The notes beneath the pieces were generated by a model that searched no databases, was not told the origin of the DNA, and saw only the letters and a program-made list of their open reading frames with translations. This document shows, in pieces, positions 22,471 to 33,300 of a DNA stretch of 64,000 nt; positions within the stretch are counted from its first letter, which is position 1, and every line of letters starts with the position of its first letter. This DNA comes from Argyresthia goedartella (Eukaryota; Arthropoda; Insecta; Lepidoptera; Argyresthiidae), in contig OX463810.1 of assembly GCA_949825045.1 (NCBI GenBank), positions 34,668,201 to 34,732,200 of the forward strand, read 5' to 3'. Made by a program: the position numbers and the translations under genes.

Positions 22471-22706
22471 AATAGAGACGTTTTACCTGAAAATAAAACG
22501 TTTATTAAATACTTACCATATTCAGGGCCTAATTAAAGACATGAGAAGACATCCTTGATTTTCAGTGCTAAACTAGTGACGTATATCCGGTCCGTCCGTT
22601 CCCGCCCCCGGATGTTCGGTTAAGCCGCGTGGTACCTTGTTTGCGCGCGCGCCCCACCACACCACCGAGGCAGTTCGGATTGTTGAATTCGAATTTAGCT
22701 TCACTG
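22471..22706. repeat. DIRS left terminal repeat
   Basis: From about 22523 to 22706 it is the near-exact reverse complement of 26822-27021 (shared CAGTTCGGATTGTTGAATTC and GGATGTTCGGTTAAGCCGCG). The outer 52 bases (22471-22522) are private to this end. Confidence 0.92.
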
Positions 22707-22740
22707 GATCTCTCATGTCCACCAGGCAGATTTAAAAAAT

Positions 22741-22848
22741 ATTAGGCCCTGAATATGGTAAGTATTTAATAAACGTTTTATTTTCAGGTAAAACGTCTCT
22801 ATTAAATATCTTGACCGATATTCAGGGCCTAATTAAAAACATGAGAGA
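22741..22848. repeat. DIRS internal complementary region
   Basis: Bases 22741-22802 are the reverse complement of the left outer end (22471-22535), and 22797-22840 are the reverse complement of the right outer end (about 26996-27035). The two meet at CGTCTCTATTAAATATC. This is what a template joining the two ends of the element looks like in the DIRS replication model. Confidence 0.9.
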
Positions 22849-22859
22849 CGTGTTTGATA

Positions 22860-23291
22860 TCGCCTGGTGTTGGTGGACGCTAATGTGATTCGTAAACATA
22901 CATATTTAAATAAAAGTAGGTAAGTTTATGTTGTGACATACAGAAATTATGAATGATTCAGGTATTTTGATAAACAAGTAAGTATCTATCTATAATTTAT
23001 TCGGACTGATCGATGATCCCTTAGGAAGAAACCTAAAGTTTACATGTACTGTATGTAGGTTAGGTACTATGACTTATGACATTATTGTATCTGTTCTGTA
23101 TTGCTTTCTGTTAAGATGAGGTGATTAGTGTGGTTTAAGGAAATAAAATTAACTTGTAACTTATAAACACCTGTTTATAAGTTACAAGTTAATTTTATTT
23201 TCGCCCCGCTGTCTTCATTATCCCGTCCTAAGTGACCATTAAAATTCATTTTTAGGCTCTGTGGCCGCGCGCCCCGCTTGCCGTCGCAGGG
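22860..23291. other. DIRS remnant region between recombinase ORF and ICR
   Basis: Where the recombinase catalytic domain would be expected there is AT-rich sequence without a matching reading frame. It includes a perfect 29-bp hairpin (23141-23200). Confidence 0.6.
23141..23200. repeat. perfect 29-bp palindrome, 2-base loop
   Basis: Arm 23141-23169, loop CC (23170-23171), and arm 23172-23200 as exact reverse complement. The centre reads TTATAAACACCTGTTTATAA. Such a long perfect hairpin is unlikely to persist without a recent origin. Confidence 0.95.
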
Positions 23292-23789
23292 TTAACAATA
23301 TGTAGGTATTTTAGACGGCCATTGTAGGCAAATTACTGCGGGCATCAGATCAGTGAGGAATCGCGCCAGGTCTGAGCCTGTAGGTTTATGTGAATGTACC
23401 TTGTGAGTTATGGCCCAGTTTCGCCAACGGGTCCAAGCTGGTTTATACGTTCTAAGAGTGGATTCACGCCAGCTCGAACGGAGCAGAGCTTTTTGTTCCT
23501 CGCTCCAGTGACTTAGGTGTTCTTGCCAACCCCACATCTCCATATCTCCAGCGTCATCTCCGATATGTTGGGGGGCGGACGTCCTGTCGTTACATCGACT
23601 ATGACCTGCGACAGGTTCCTCATCGTGAATGGGGGTGACAATGCGCGGCTCTTCAGGTCTGGTCTCCAGTAAACTTTGTGCCATCTCGGGGCTACAATCA
23701 GGTACACACCCAGTGCATTGTTTAAGTGCGTCAATACTCTGGGAATGAGATAAGGCGGCGGGAACAGCCATGCCAACTTGAAATCCCAC
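23292..23789 (-). pseudogene. DIRS tyrosine recombinase, N-terminal part only
   Basis: A 165-codon frame overlapping the end of pol. Its C-terminal half, LLRSSWRESTLRTYKPAWTR followed by W-R-N-W and DLARFLTDL, is the SAM-like core-binding domain of DIRS tyrosine recombinases. The catalytic domain with the R-H-R-Y residues is absent; the frame ends at a TAA shortly after the core-binding domain. In a complete element this enzyme would integrate a circular DNA copy without a long target duplication. Here it cannot be catalytic. Confidence 0.82.
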
Positions 23790-25470
23790 TTGCTGCCTAG
23801 AGCATCGTACATGCTCGCCTGGTTGTCGGTTCTGTCCAGTGTACAGTACGTTGGAACCACGTTAGCTCTCCTGGAAGCAAAAAGATCGATTACGGGGGTT
23901 CCCCACTTGGCAAACACGACCTTTGTTATGTTTGACAGGAGATGCCATTCTGGTGGGTCTTTGAGACGTGATAAATGGTCTGCTTCGCAGTTGTAGTTCC
24001 CTGCTATGTGATAGATGGACATGTGAATGTTGTTATGGTCCAGTACTTGTAGCACTTTCATTGCCAGCTCCGTAAGGGCTATAGATTTCGCCCCTCCCTC
24101 TTTTCTTAGATAAGAGACGACAGTTTTGTTGTCGCACTGTATTAGCAGCGACTGTGAGCTCAGGAGCTGATAATGACGTCGTAAAACATTTAATATGGCC
24201 AACATCTCCTTGTAGTTGCAATGAAGGTTCTGCTGTGAGGGTAGCCATGAGCCTGTTATTGAGATTTCGTTTAATTTGGCCCCCCAGCCGATGTCGCTGG
24301 CATCTTTTGTTAGGTAATGAGACGATAGTGGGACATGAAGTAGAGTACTCTTCTGACAATTCAACTGCCACCATTTTAACTCGACTAGGGCTTTCGCAAC
24401 TAGAGGAAAGGTTTTTGTCATCTTTAGTTTCAAGGCCTTGTTGGCCTGTAACTGTAAATACCGGTAATTTAGACGACCCCTCGGTACAGCAAAACTGGCA
24501 AAGTTCAGCAGGCCAATGAGACATTGTAACTCTTTGACGGACGTTGTCCGTGTTATCAAGATTTTGGATACCGTGCAATGTATTTTTGCTACTAACCTCT
24601 GAGGAATGTATTTCGCGTTCTGCCATGTGTTCCACACAATGCCCAGGTATTCCACTGCCTTCTGTGGGTTGCAAACAGATTTGTCTGTGTTCACTTGCCA
24701 GCCTAGGTGGGCGAGCGTGTTCAGTGTCAACGACACTTGATTTATGAGAGTGGCTTTGTTTTGATGGGCCAGCATAAAATCGTCGAGATACACGATGATC
24801 CGGATACCGTGATCGCGGAGGTATTGTGCTATCCAGTTGGTGATTGAGGCGAATATTCTCGGTGCTGAACAAAGGCCGAAGGGTAGGCACGTCATTTCCA
24901 GTATTTGTGGGTTTTTGTCGCTGTACAGAAGGCGGAGAAAGCTTCTGTGGCCTTCGAATACAGGGACATGGAAGTATGCCTGGTGAATGTCCACTTTGGC
25001 CAACCAATCCTTGGGTTGTAGAAAATCCGTTACCCGATGAACATTTATTAGTCTGAAAAGTCGAGTGTTGACGTATTGGTTCAGATTTTTTAAGTTGAAT
25101 ATGGGCCTCCGTGTGCCGTCGCTCTTGGGGCGCAGGAATATCGGGGAAATATAGCTGGGCGCACCTTTTCTAGCACACCCTGCGAGATCATGTTTTTCAT
25201 TATTTTCAACATTTGTTCTGATTCTGGTGTTTTCACACTGCGACTGTTTGGAATGTGCAATGGTGGTTTCAACACAAAAGGAATGCGGCATCCTTGTATA
25301 ATTTTTAGAATGTATGTGGGAGCTTCCAAATGTTTCCAACGATCGTAGTACATGCGGAGTTGTCCGGCGTGAAATTTTGCATGCATGTGCATGGCATAGT
25401 CTCCTATCCCGGTGGGATGAGGGAGAACGTCTGGGTTGATAATCCCTTCCTGACCTGTCGGGTAGACCAC
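23513..25470 (-). pseudogene. pol: DIRS pol: reverse transcriptase and RNase H
   Basis: RT begins in one frame (about 25470-25170, with KFHAGQLRMYYDRW and LEAPTYILKIIQG) and continues after a frame change near 25165 in the long frame down to 23513. In the long frame, counting from 25897, YLDD lies at residues 370-373, RNase H acidic residues at about 532 (TKDASD), 564, 589 and 640 (EADHLSR), and then a conserved DLFASRRANVVPTY segment typical of DIRS pol. The YLDD form and RNase H motifs look intact, so damage is limited to the frame change. The enzyme would copy the element RNA in a cytoplasmic particle. Confidence 0.9.
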
Positions 25471-26635
25471 GGCCGCGTGAACCCCGCGCGCCTCGCCCGC
25501 GAAACGAATTATTATTTATCCTGCCTCGGGCCGAAGTATGATACTGGCTTTGATTATGATATTGCGCGCGATTGTTATAAGTTGCGGCCTGTTTCTGCGT
25601 CTGACTGCGGGTAGAAGTGGAAGGCTCGTACTGTGGCACAGTATTGTAGCGAGACTTTCCTTCCACCCAAAACACATTTTTAACTCCACCCGCTTTTTCC
25701 AATAAAGCATTAAATTTGTCGGCTTCAAATAGATGAGAACCTGACGGCCCAATTTTGCGTAATGTATTTTTGTGGTACTGGTCTTTTACTGATGAGAGTA
25801 TGTCTTCTCTGCGATATTGAATAAGTTCAGCCCGGTGTCCACAGACGAGCTGGAGAGCGTCGTTTGAAATCTTGCTATACTCACCATTGGCCAACATTTC
25901 TTTGAGCTTTGTATGGATATCGTCGACTAGTAGGTTTTTGACCTGATGCGCTCAGGCTAGAAAGGCTTGTAATTCACTCAAAAGCGCGTCGCGCTGTTTG
26001 AGCAATGCATAGGAAATGCCGGCAAAAGCCTTTTCCATGTTTAAGGTAGTTTTAGATGTATCGTACCTCTTTATCTCGTCATTAGCTTCAAGATTAGTGA
26101 AACCCGGCGCAAATAAATAGTGTTTTTGGACGTCGGCATATCGGACGTTAATCTAGTCCTGGCTATTGAATCGCTGCAAATCTTTTAATTGTTGTGTTAG
26201 TTCGGGAGACGCCTGCGGTACAGCGGGCTCCTTGGTTTTTGTACCAGTAAAAATGTTAAGATCGACCTCGAAAGCCGAGTCAATGTTGGCGGGCTCGGAC
26301 TCCTCAACGTGACCTTCGTAGAGGTCTCCACTAACATTAGGGTCAATCAAGTCATGCCGTGGTTCACAATCATATTCGTGAAATTCCTGTGTAGCAGTAA
26401 GTTGACTTTTAAGATCTTTAATCTCGTTAAAAAGAAGATCGAACTTACGTTCCTTGATGCGTTTGCGCCGTCGGTACCGCTTCTTGCGATCGTCGCTTTC
26501 CGAGAAACTCAACTAGGACGAACTAGAATTGTCGGAGTCCGAAGAGCTCACCGGTTTCCGCCTTTTCTTGCCTTTATCCTTACGCGCCGCCACGTGCTCC
26601 AAACTGGACGGAACCTCCGGGGTTTCTTGCTCCAT
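25447..26635 (-). pseudogene. gag: DIRS gag with three in-frame stops
   Basis: Starts at an ATG (26635-26633). The N-terminus is Ser- and Lys/Arg-rich (KRRKPVSSSDSDNSSSS), followed by a likely coiled coil (EIKDLKSQLTATQEF), an acidic stretch, and a C-terminal RGG-rich RNA-binding region (FRGRGARGSRGRG) just before pol. Stops at 26513-26515, 26153-26155 and about 25949 interrupt one otherwise continuous frame. The structural role (RNA packaging) is inferred from position and composition, since DIRS gag is poorly conserved. Confidence 0.75.
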
Positions 26636-26821
26636 TTTACACAAATGAACGGTCACACCGTTGGGTATCTTTTATTTGCCTGCAATAAATCAGAAAATTC
26701 TAAGAAATTCTTTAACGAACAGTTGGTTATAATATGCAAAAGAAGTTCTCACGTCACGATGTATAGATTTTTGGCGGGCCGTACTCAGGAGCTGAGCAGC
26801 GACTGTGCCGTGCGAAAATCA

Positions 26822-27035
26822 AGACGCCAATGAAGCTAAATTCGAATTCAACAATCCGAACTGCCTCGGTGGTGTGGTGGGGCGCGCGCGCAAACAAGGT
26901 ACCACGCGGCTTAACCGAACATCCGGGGGCGGGAACGGACGGACCGGATATACGTCACTAGTTTAGCACTGAAAATCAAGGATGTCTTCTCATGATTTTA
27001 ATTAGGCCCTGAATATCGGTCAAGATATTTAATAG
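26822..27035. repeat. DIRS right terminal repeat
   Basis: Near-exact reverse complement of the left terminal repeat over about 185 bases, with a private outer end TCGGTCAAGATATTTAATAG. It forms the 5' end of the minus-strand element. Confidence 0.92.
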
Positions 27036-28821
27036 TTGTTCTAACACACACTTTCTTTTTAGTCTATTTTCCCGCAATTTTTTTCGTATGCTTTTTTTAG
27101 GCAAGGGTACCTCGATGATACAGCCTAGTGATATGTACCTATACCCGACAGGGTTGCCAGATATCAGCTAACTCTTTTCGCCTAATTTTGACCACCGGTA
27201 GCCTGAATCGCCTGATAATATTGTTTTGTTAAGTACCTTACATTTTAAGCTAGGTAGCCTAAATTGAGCCCAAATACAGAAGTAACATAAAAAAATCTCA
27301 AGTGCGAGGACTCTTATGTTCGAAATTCAAATAAGTCGGCACTGGCATATTGTATTTTCGAACGTAATATTAAAATTTCCACACATGTGAAAATTATGAA
27401 TGCATACTGACTGATAATCAAGACCAACAAACTAGAGATGGGTCGGTACGCGTTTGTGCGATACTGAACCGAAATTAGATATTGCATACCAATACCTGAT
27501 TTTAAAACTATATATTGTAATATCTATGTATTGGAGATGCGGCGCGCACGTGCGGTTTGAATACCTACGAATCCTACGATGCATTATTTACTTGATATAC
27601 CTAGATATGTATTTTGATGAGGCTTCGGTTTAATCTACCTAACATGTTACGGAACCAGTAGTATTTGGAGTTTCAAACCACAATAAGTTTATGAAACCGT
27701 TCGCTAACACTAATACCTACATAGATACAGGTACACGAAAACAACACGAACAAAGCGGTACGCGCGCGCCGCGAATACATAGTTTTTTACATACATGGAT
27801 ATCGAGGATCGCAATATCTGATATTCGGTTTCGACTCAATATATAGATATTAAATCTATATACGGTTTGAACCGCCCACTTCTACAACAAACTAGTAAAA
27901 ATAACAACTGCATTATTACGAGAACACGTTGAACACGAGCCGTGACAGATTTTATGGTACACTTTAACAGTAACAAAAAAAAAAACTTCATTATTTTTAA
28001 TGTAGCGGCAACAGAAATACACATTCTGTAAAAAATCAAGACTATCAATGACGGTTCATGAGATAAAGCCCGCTGGCAATGCACGGACGGACGGACGGAT
28101 GGACGGGCAGACGGACAACGGAGGCTTAGTGCTATGGTCCCGTTAGGCACCCTTCGTGTGCGGAACCCTAAAGACTGGCTTTCCTAGAGACTTGCTTGCT
28201 CATCATATATTTAAACTACCTAAAATATTCAAGGGTAATTAATAAATAAATAAATAAAAAGGGTAAGCTGTTAAAGCTCCCGTTTGTTCCCGAAAACCGC
28301 GTGAACCTTTCAACTGAGTTTTTAGCCTTTTTTAGAGCAAACAGTGAGGTTATTCCACTCCAAGCCTCTCTGGTGAAAGAAAATTATCGGGTAATTTAAT
28401 GGGTCATTGGCTGCTTCCCGTTAATCTTACACGTTTATGGAGTTCATTGATCGCACCAAAATTGAAGAGATAAATAACCCCCGATAATATTGAAACAAAT
28501 ACTTATAGCTGCTTCTGAAGAAATGTTTAAGAATCCTGTTTAAACTCATGATGCTCTATCAGAATTAGAATCTCTGCCGAAGTAGTAAAAATAGGCGTAG
28601 TACAGCTCCAATAGCCGGTATTAAAGTTTTGTATTTCAGTATTTCATTGCATAGACGTGTGCAGGGCCTTTAATTGGCTGACCATGTTTTGGGGGATTAT
28701 GTACCCATCAATATAAACAACTTTCCCGAAGAAACAAATGGTCGCAAATTAAAAAAAAATAACGTTCCTCAGAATGACCCTCGTTGTTCAATGTTCCTCA
28801 TTGACCCGATCAGCTGATTGC
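27036..28821. other. intergenic, no gene seen
   Basis: AT-rich DNA with no convincing reading frame. It contains a degraded GGGTTCCGTA-type repeat near 27960-28172, with a (GGAC)n run at about 28083-28105, and otherwise unique sequence. Confidence 0.6.
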
Positions 28822-29125
28822 AAGTCATAGTCATAGTCATAGTACTTTATTACTGTAGATATTTACATATACTTAGCAAACGTCAATTTTTGCCTCTTCT
28901 CTACATTGGACAACTGTGGGAGAAGAAGGGCGTAGAAACTCCCACAGATTGATTTTTAGATCTCTTTTAAAAATAGGTTGTGCTTAACTAATACAAATAT
29001 GAAAAAAATAATTGTTATGATTAATAAGCAGGAATAAATAATTTCAGAACTATTAATAGCAAGGTCTGTGTTGAGCCAGATTAACCCCATACAGTCCTGT
29101 CATTTAAGCAAGTTACTATGGGAGC
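28822..29125 (-). mobile_element. LINE 3' end (same family as 48590-49340)
   Basis: On the minus strand it matches 49060-49335 (shared GGTCTGTGTTGAGCCAGATT and GAGTTTCTACGCCCTTCT, each read in the proper orientation). It ends in short direct repeats (CATAGTCATAGTCATAGTAC). It contains only the last part of the 3' UTR, so it is a truncated insertion. Confidence 0.8.
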
Positions 29126-29667
29126 CACAATTTTTCTATTCTTTTGCGACCATTTTCTTGGGTAAAGTAGTTCATAACTTTGGGTACTTCATTCCCCAAA
29201 ATAAGCCAGCTAATTAAATGTCACCATGTATATGTTTTGAGTTCTCGAAAACTGCACTAATGTTTTCGATGAAATTTTCTAAAGGGATTTTTTGGGGGTA
29301 AAATCTATCTAACTAGGTGTCATAAATATCTGAGAAAACGCGTTTTTCGAGTTTACATACTTTTTGATCTCTTCTGCGCAATAGAATCAGTAATTTCACT
29401 TGATGAAAATGAAAATAATGCAGAAATTCCAATGACAAAAATAGTAGATTGTTAACCATGGATGGGAAGTGACGCATTTCACCGGAGATAATTATTTTCT
29501 TTATTCGAAAGTCGAATCGTTTGGCGCGTAAATTTGAAAAAGAATAATCTAAGTTCTTTTGTTTTTGTTTCATAGCCATGCCAGATTGATCCGAGTGATT
29601 TTGCAAACATGGACTAAATTGGTCATCGATACTCGTATGTCATACAATACTTTCATTTGAAATGTTT

Positions 29668-29826
29668 TGACGACCTCTGTGATGCGAGAGGATCCAGGTT
29701 CGATCTCTGGCTAAAGAAAAATAAAACCCCAGGTCTTGGATGTTTATATGTGTGTGACGTCGCTGTTTTTGGTTCCCACGACACAGGGTATCCTAGTGTG
29801 GGGCCATGCAGAAGCAATGTATTTGC
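29668..29826 (+). mobile_element. tRNA-headed SINE, family 2 (plus strand)
   Basis: Head with B-box-like GGTTCGATCTCTGG, a body with CAGGTCTTGGATGTTTATA, and tail GGTATCCTAGTGTGGGGCC. Same family as 9058-9240. Confidence 0.75.
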
Positions 29827-29904
29827 CTGTATGTAAATTAGTTTAAGTCCAACCCATATTAAGTTGAGCTGGATTCAACTCTGGGATTGTCTGCTCCTTC
29901 ATTC

Positions 29905-30370
29905 ACAGAATAAAATTTTGGGTCGCTGAGTTCAAAAGAGGTCGAATGAGCTGCCAAGATGAACATCGAACGGTCGACCAATTGAAATGACTACACCAGA
30001 AATATTGAAAAAAATCAAAAACTAATATTTGAGGACCGTAGGCTAAAAGTGCGCGAGTTAGCAGACATTGTAGGGATTTCAAAAAGTGCTATATATGTCA
30101 CCGGAGAATAATACGATCCGCAAGTTAATAAATTTCCTAGGAAATTTATAAACTTCCTTCTAGATTATATTAGGCCTGGTTTAGGTTAGGTTAGGTTATA
30201 TTAGGTTAGGTTAGGTTAGGTTAGTATGTTTATAAACTTGCGGAAAAAAAATAGGAAATTTATAAACTTGCGGATCGTATTATTTTCCGGTGACATATAC
30301 ATCACATATTCACTGAAAACTTGGTCATCAAAAAACTGTGCGCACTATGGGTGGCGCGATAGCTCACCAT
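29905..30370 (+). pseudogene. mariner transposase, DNA-binding half
   Basis: Reads FWVAEFKRGRMSCQDEHRT, then in another frame LKVRELADIVGISKSAIY (second helix-turn-helix), then, after the inserted MITE, FTENLVIKKLCALWVAR, a stop (30360-30362) and LTIEQKQP. This is the N-terminal DNA-binding half and linker of a mariner transposase. Frame changes and the MITE make it non-functional. The EQKQP end is the starting point of the satellite unit. Confidence 0.88.
30095..30296. mobile_element. MITE with telomere-like (TTAGG)n core
   Basis: Inverted ends of about 44 bases (TATGTCACCGGAGAATAATA on the left, TATTATTTTCCGGTGACATA on the right, with GATCCGCAAG shared further in) bound about 200 bp inserted in the mariner helix-turn-helix region, probably at a TA target. 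The centre (30181-30224) holds eight TTAGG units, the insect telomere repeat sequence. Confidence 0.82.
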
Positions 30371-33300
30371 TGAACAAAAGCAGCCACGTGAGGAAGTTCC
30401 GATGCAGTGAACAAAAGCAGCCACGTGAGGAAGTTCCGATGCAGTGAACAAAAGCAGCCACGTGAGGAAGTTCCGATGCAGTGAACAAAAGCAGCCACGT
30501 GAGGAAGTTCCGATGCAGTGAACAAAAGCAGCCACGTGAGGAAGTTCCGATGCAGTGAACAAAAGCAGCCACATGAGGAAGTTCCGATGCAGTGAACAAA
30601 AGCAGCCACGTGAGGAAGTTCCGATGCAGTGTTTGAACAAAAGCAGCCACGTGAGGAAGTTCCGATGTAGTGAACAAAAGCAGCCACGTGAGGAAGTTCC
30701 GATGCAGTGAACAAAAGCAGCCACGTGAGGAAGTTCCGATGCAGTGAACAAAAGCAGCCACGTAAAGAAGTTCCGATGCAGTGAACAAAAGCAGCCACGT
30801 GAGGAAGTTCCGATGCAGTGAACAAAAGCAGCCACGTGAGGAAGTTCCGATGCAGTGTTTGAACAAAAGCAGCCACGTGAGGAAGTTCCGATGCAGTGAA
30901 CAAAAGCAGCCACGTGAGGAAGTTCCGATGCAGTGTTTGAACAAAAGCAGCCACGTGAGGAAGTTTCGTTGCAGTGTTTGGACAAAAGCAGCCACGTGAG
31001 GAAGTTCCGATGCAGTGAACAAAAGCAGCCACGTGAGGAAGTTCCGATGCAGTGAACAAAAGCAGCCACGTGAGGAAGTTCCGATGCAGTGTTTGAACAA
31101 AAGCAGCCACGTGAGGAAGTTTCGATGCAGTGTTTGAACAAAAGCAGCCACGTGAGGTAGTTTCGATGCAGTGAACAAAAGCAGCCACGTGAGGAAGTTC
31201 CGATGCAGTGAACAAAAGCAGCCACGTGAGGAAGTTCCGATGCAGTGAACAAAAGCAGCCACGTGAGGAAGTTCCGATGCAGTGAACAAAAGCAGCCACG
31301 TGAGGAAGTTTCGATGCAGTGAACAAAAGCAGCCACGTGAGGAAGTTCCGATGCAGTGAACAAAAGCAGCCACGTGAGGAAGTTCCGATGCAGTGAACAA
31401 AAGCAGCCACGTGAGGAAGTTCCGATGCAGTGTTTGAACAAAAGCTGCCACGTGAGGAAGTTTCGATGCAGTGTTTGAACAAAAGCAGCCACGTGAGGAA
31501 GTTTCGATGCAGTGTTTGAACAAAAGCAGCCACGTGATGAAGTTCCGATGCAGTGTTTGAACAAAAGCAGCCACGTGAGGAAGTTTCGATGCAGTGAACA
31601 AAAGCAGCCACGTGAGGAAGTTCCGATGCAGTGTTTGAACAAAAGCAGCCACGTGAGGAAGTTCCGATGCAGTGAACAAAAGCAGCCACGTGAGGAAGTT
31701 CCGATGCAGTGAACAAAAGCAGCCACGTGAGGAAGTTCCGATGCAGTGAACAAAAGCAGCCACGTGAGGAAGTTCCGATGCAGTGAACAAAAGCAGCCAC
31801 GTGAGGAAGTTTCGATGCAGTGAACAAAAGCAGCCACGTGAGGAAGTTTCGTTGCAGTGTTTGGACAAAAGCAGCCACGTGAGGAAGTTCCGATGCAGTG
31901 TTTGAACAAAAGCAGCCACGTGAGGAAGTTTCGATGCAGTGTTTGAACAAAAGCAGCCACGTGAGGAAGTTTCGATGCAGTTTTTGAACAAAAGCAGCCA
32001 TGTGAGGAAGTTCCGAAGCAGTGAACAAAAGCTGCCACGTGAGGAAGTTCCGATGCATTGTTTGAACAAAAGCAGCCATGTGAGGAAGTTCCGAAGCAGT
32101 GAACAAAAGCTGCCACGTGAGGAAGTTCCGATGCTGTGTTTGAACAAAAGCAGCCACGTGAGGAATTTCCGATGCAGTGTTTGAACAAAAGCAGCCACGT
32201 GAGGAAGTTCCGATGCAGTGTTTGAACAAAAGCAGCCACGTGAGGAAGTTTCGATGCAGTGTTTGAACAAAAGCAGCCACGTGAGGAAGTTTCGATGCAG
32301 TTTTTGAACAAAAGCAGCCATGTGAGGAAGTTCCGAAGCAGTGAACAAAAGCTGCCACGTGAGGAAGTTCCGATGCATTGTTTGAACAAAAGCAGCCACG
32401 TGAGGAAGTTCCGATGCAGTGTTTGAACAAAAGCAGCCACGTGAGGAAGTTCCGATGCAGTGAACAAAAGCAGCCACGTGAGGAAGTTCCGATGCAGTGA
32501 ACAAAAGCAGCCACGTGAGGAAGTTCCGATGCAGTGAACAAAAGCAGCCACGTGAGGAAGTTCCGATGCAGTGAACAAAAGCAGCCACGTGAGGAAGTTT
32601 CGATGCAGTGAACAAAAGCAGCCACGTGAGGAAGTTTCGTTGCAGTGTTTGGACAAAAGCAGCCACGTGAGGAAGTTCCGATGCAGTGTTTGAACAAAAG
32701 CAGCCACGTGAGGAAGTTTCGATGCAGTGAACAAAAGCAGCCACGTGAGGAAGTTCCGATGCAGTGTTTGAACAAAAGCAGCCACGTGAGGAAGTTCCGA
32801 TGCTGTGTTTGAACAAAAGCAGCCACGTGAGGAATTTCCGATGCAGTGTTTGAACAAAAGCAGCCACGTGAGGAAGTTCCGATGCAGTGTTTGAACAAAA
32901 GCAGCCACGTGAGGAAGTTTCGATGCAGTGTTTGAACAAAAGCAGCCACGTGAGGAAGTTTCGATGCAGTTTTTGAACAAAAGCAGCCATGTGAGGAAGT
33001 TCCGAAGCAGTGAACAAAAGCTGCCACGTGAGGAAGTTCCGATGCATTGTTTGAACAAAAGCAGCCACGTGAGGAAGTTCCGATGCAGTGTTTGAACAAA
33101 AGCAGCCACGTGAGGAAGTTCCGATGCAGTGTTTGAACAAAAGCAGCCACGTGAGGAAGTTCCGATGCAGTGTTTGAACAAAAGCAGCCACGTGAGGAAG
33201 TTCCGATGCAGTGTTTGAACAAAAGCAGCCACGTGAGGAAGTTCCGATGCAGTGTTTAAACAAAAGCAGCCACGTGAGGAAGTTCCGATGCAGTGTTTAA

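Larger units (their letters stand above)
22471..27035 (-). mobile_element. DIRS-like tyrosine-recombinase retrotransposon
   Basis: A 4.57-kb element on the minus strand. Its gag, RT and RNase H follow the DIRS order, the recombinase ORF overlaps the end of pol, and it has inverted terminal repeats plus an internal complementary region, the hallmark of the DIRS group. Both termini carry AATAG (22471-22475 and 27031-27035), and the internal region contains this sequence once, as expected for a circular intermediate. The element is broken: three stops in gag, a frame change in pol and loss of the recombinase catalytic domain. Confidence 0.92.
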
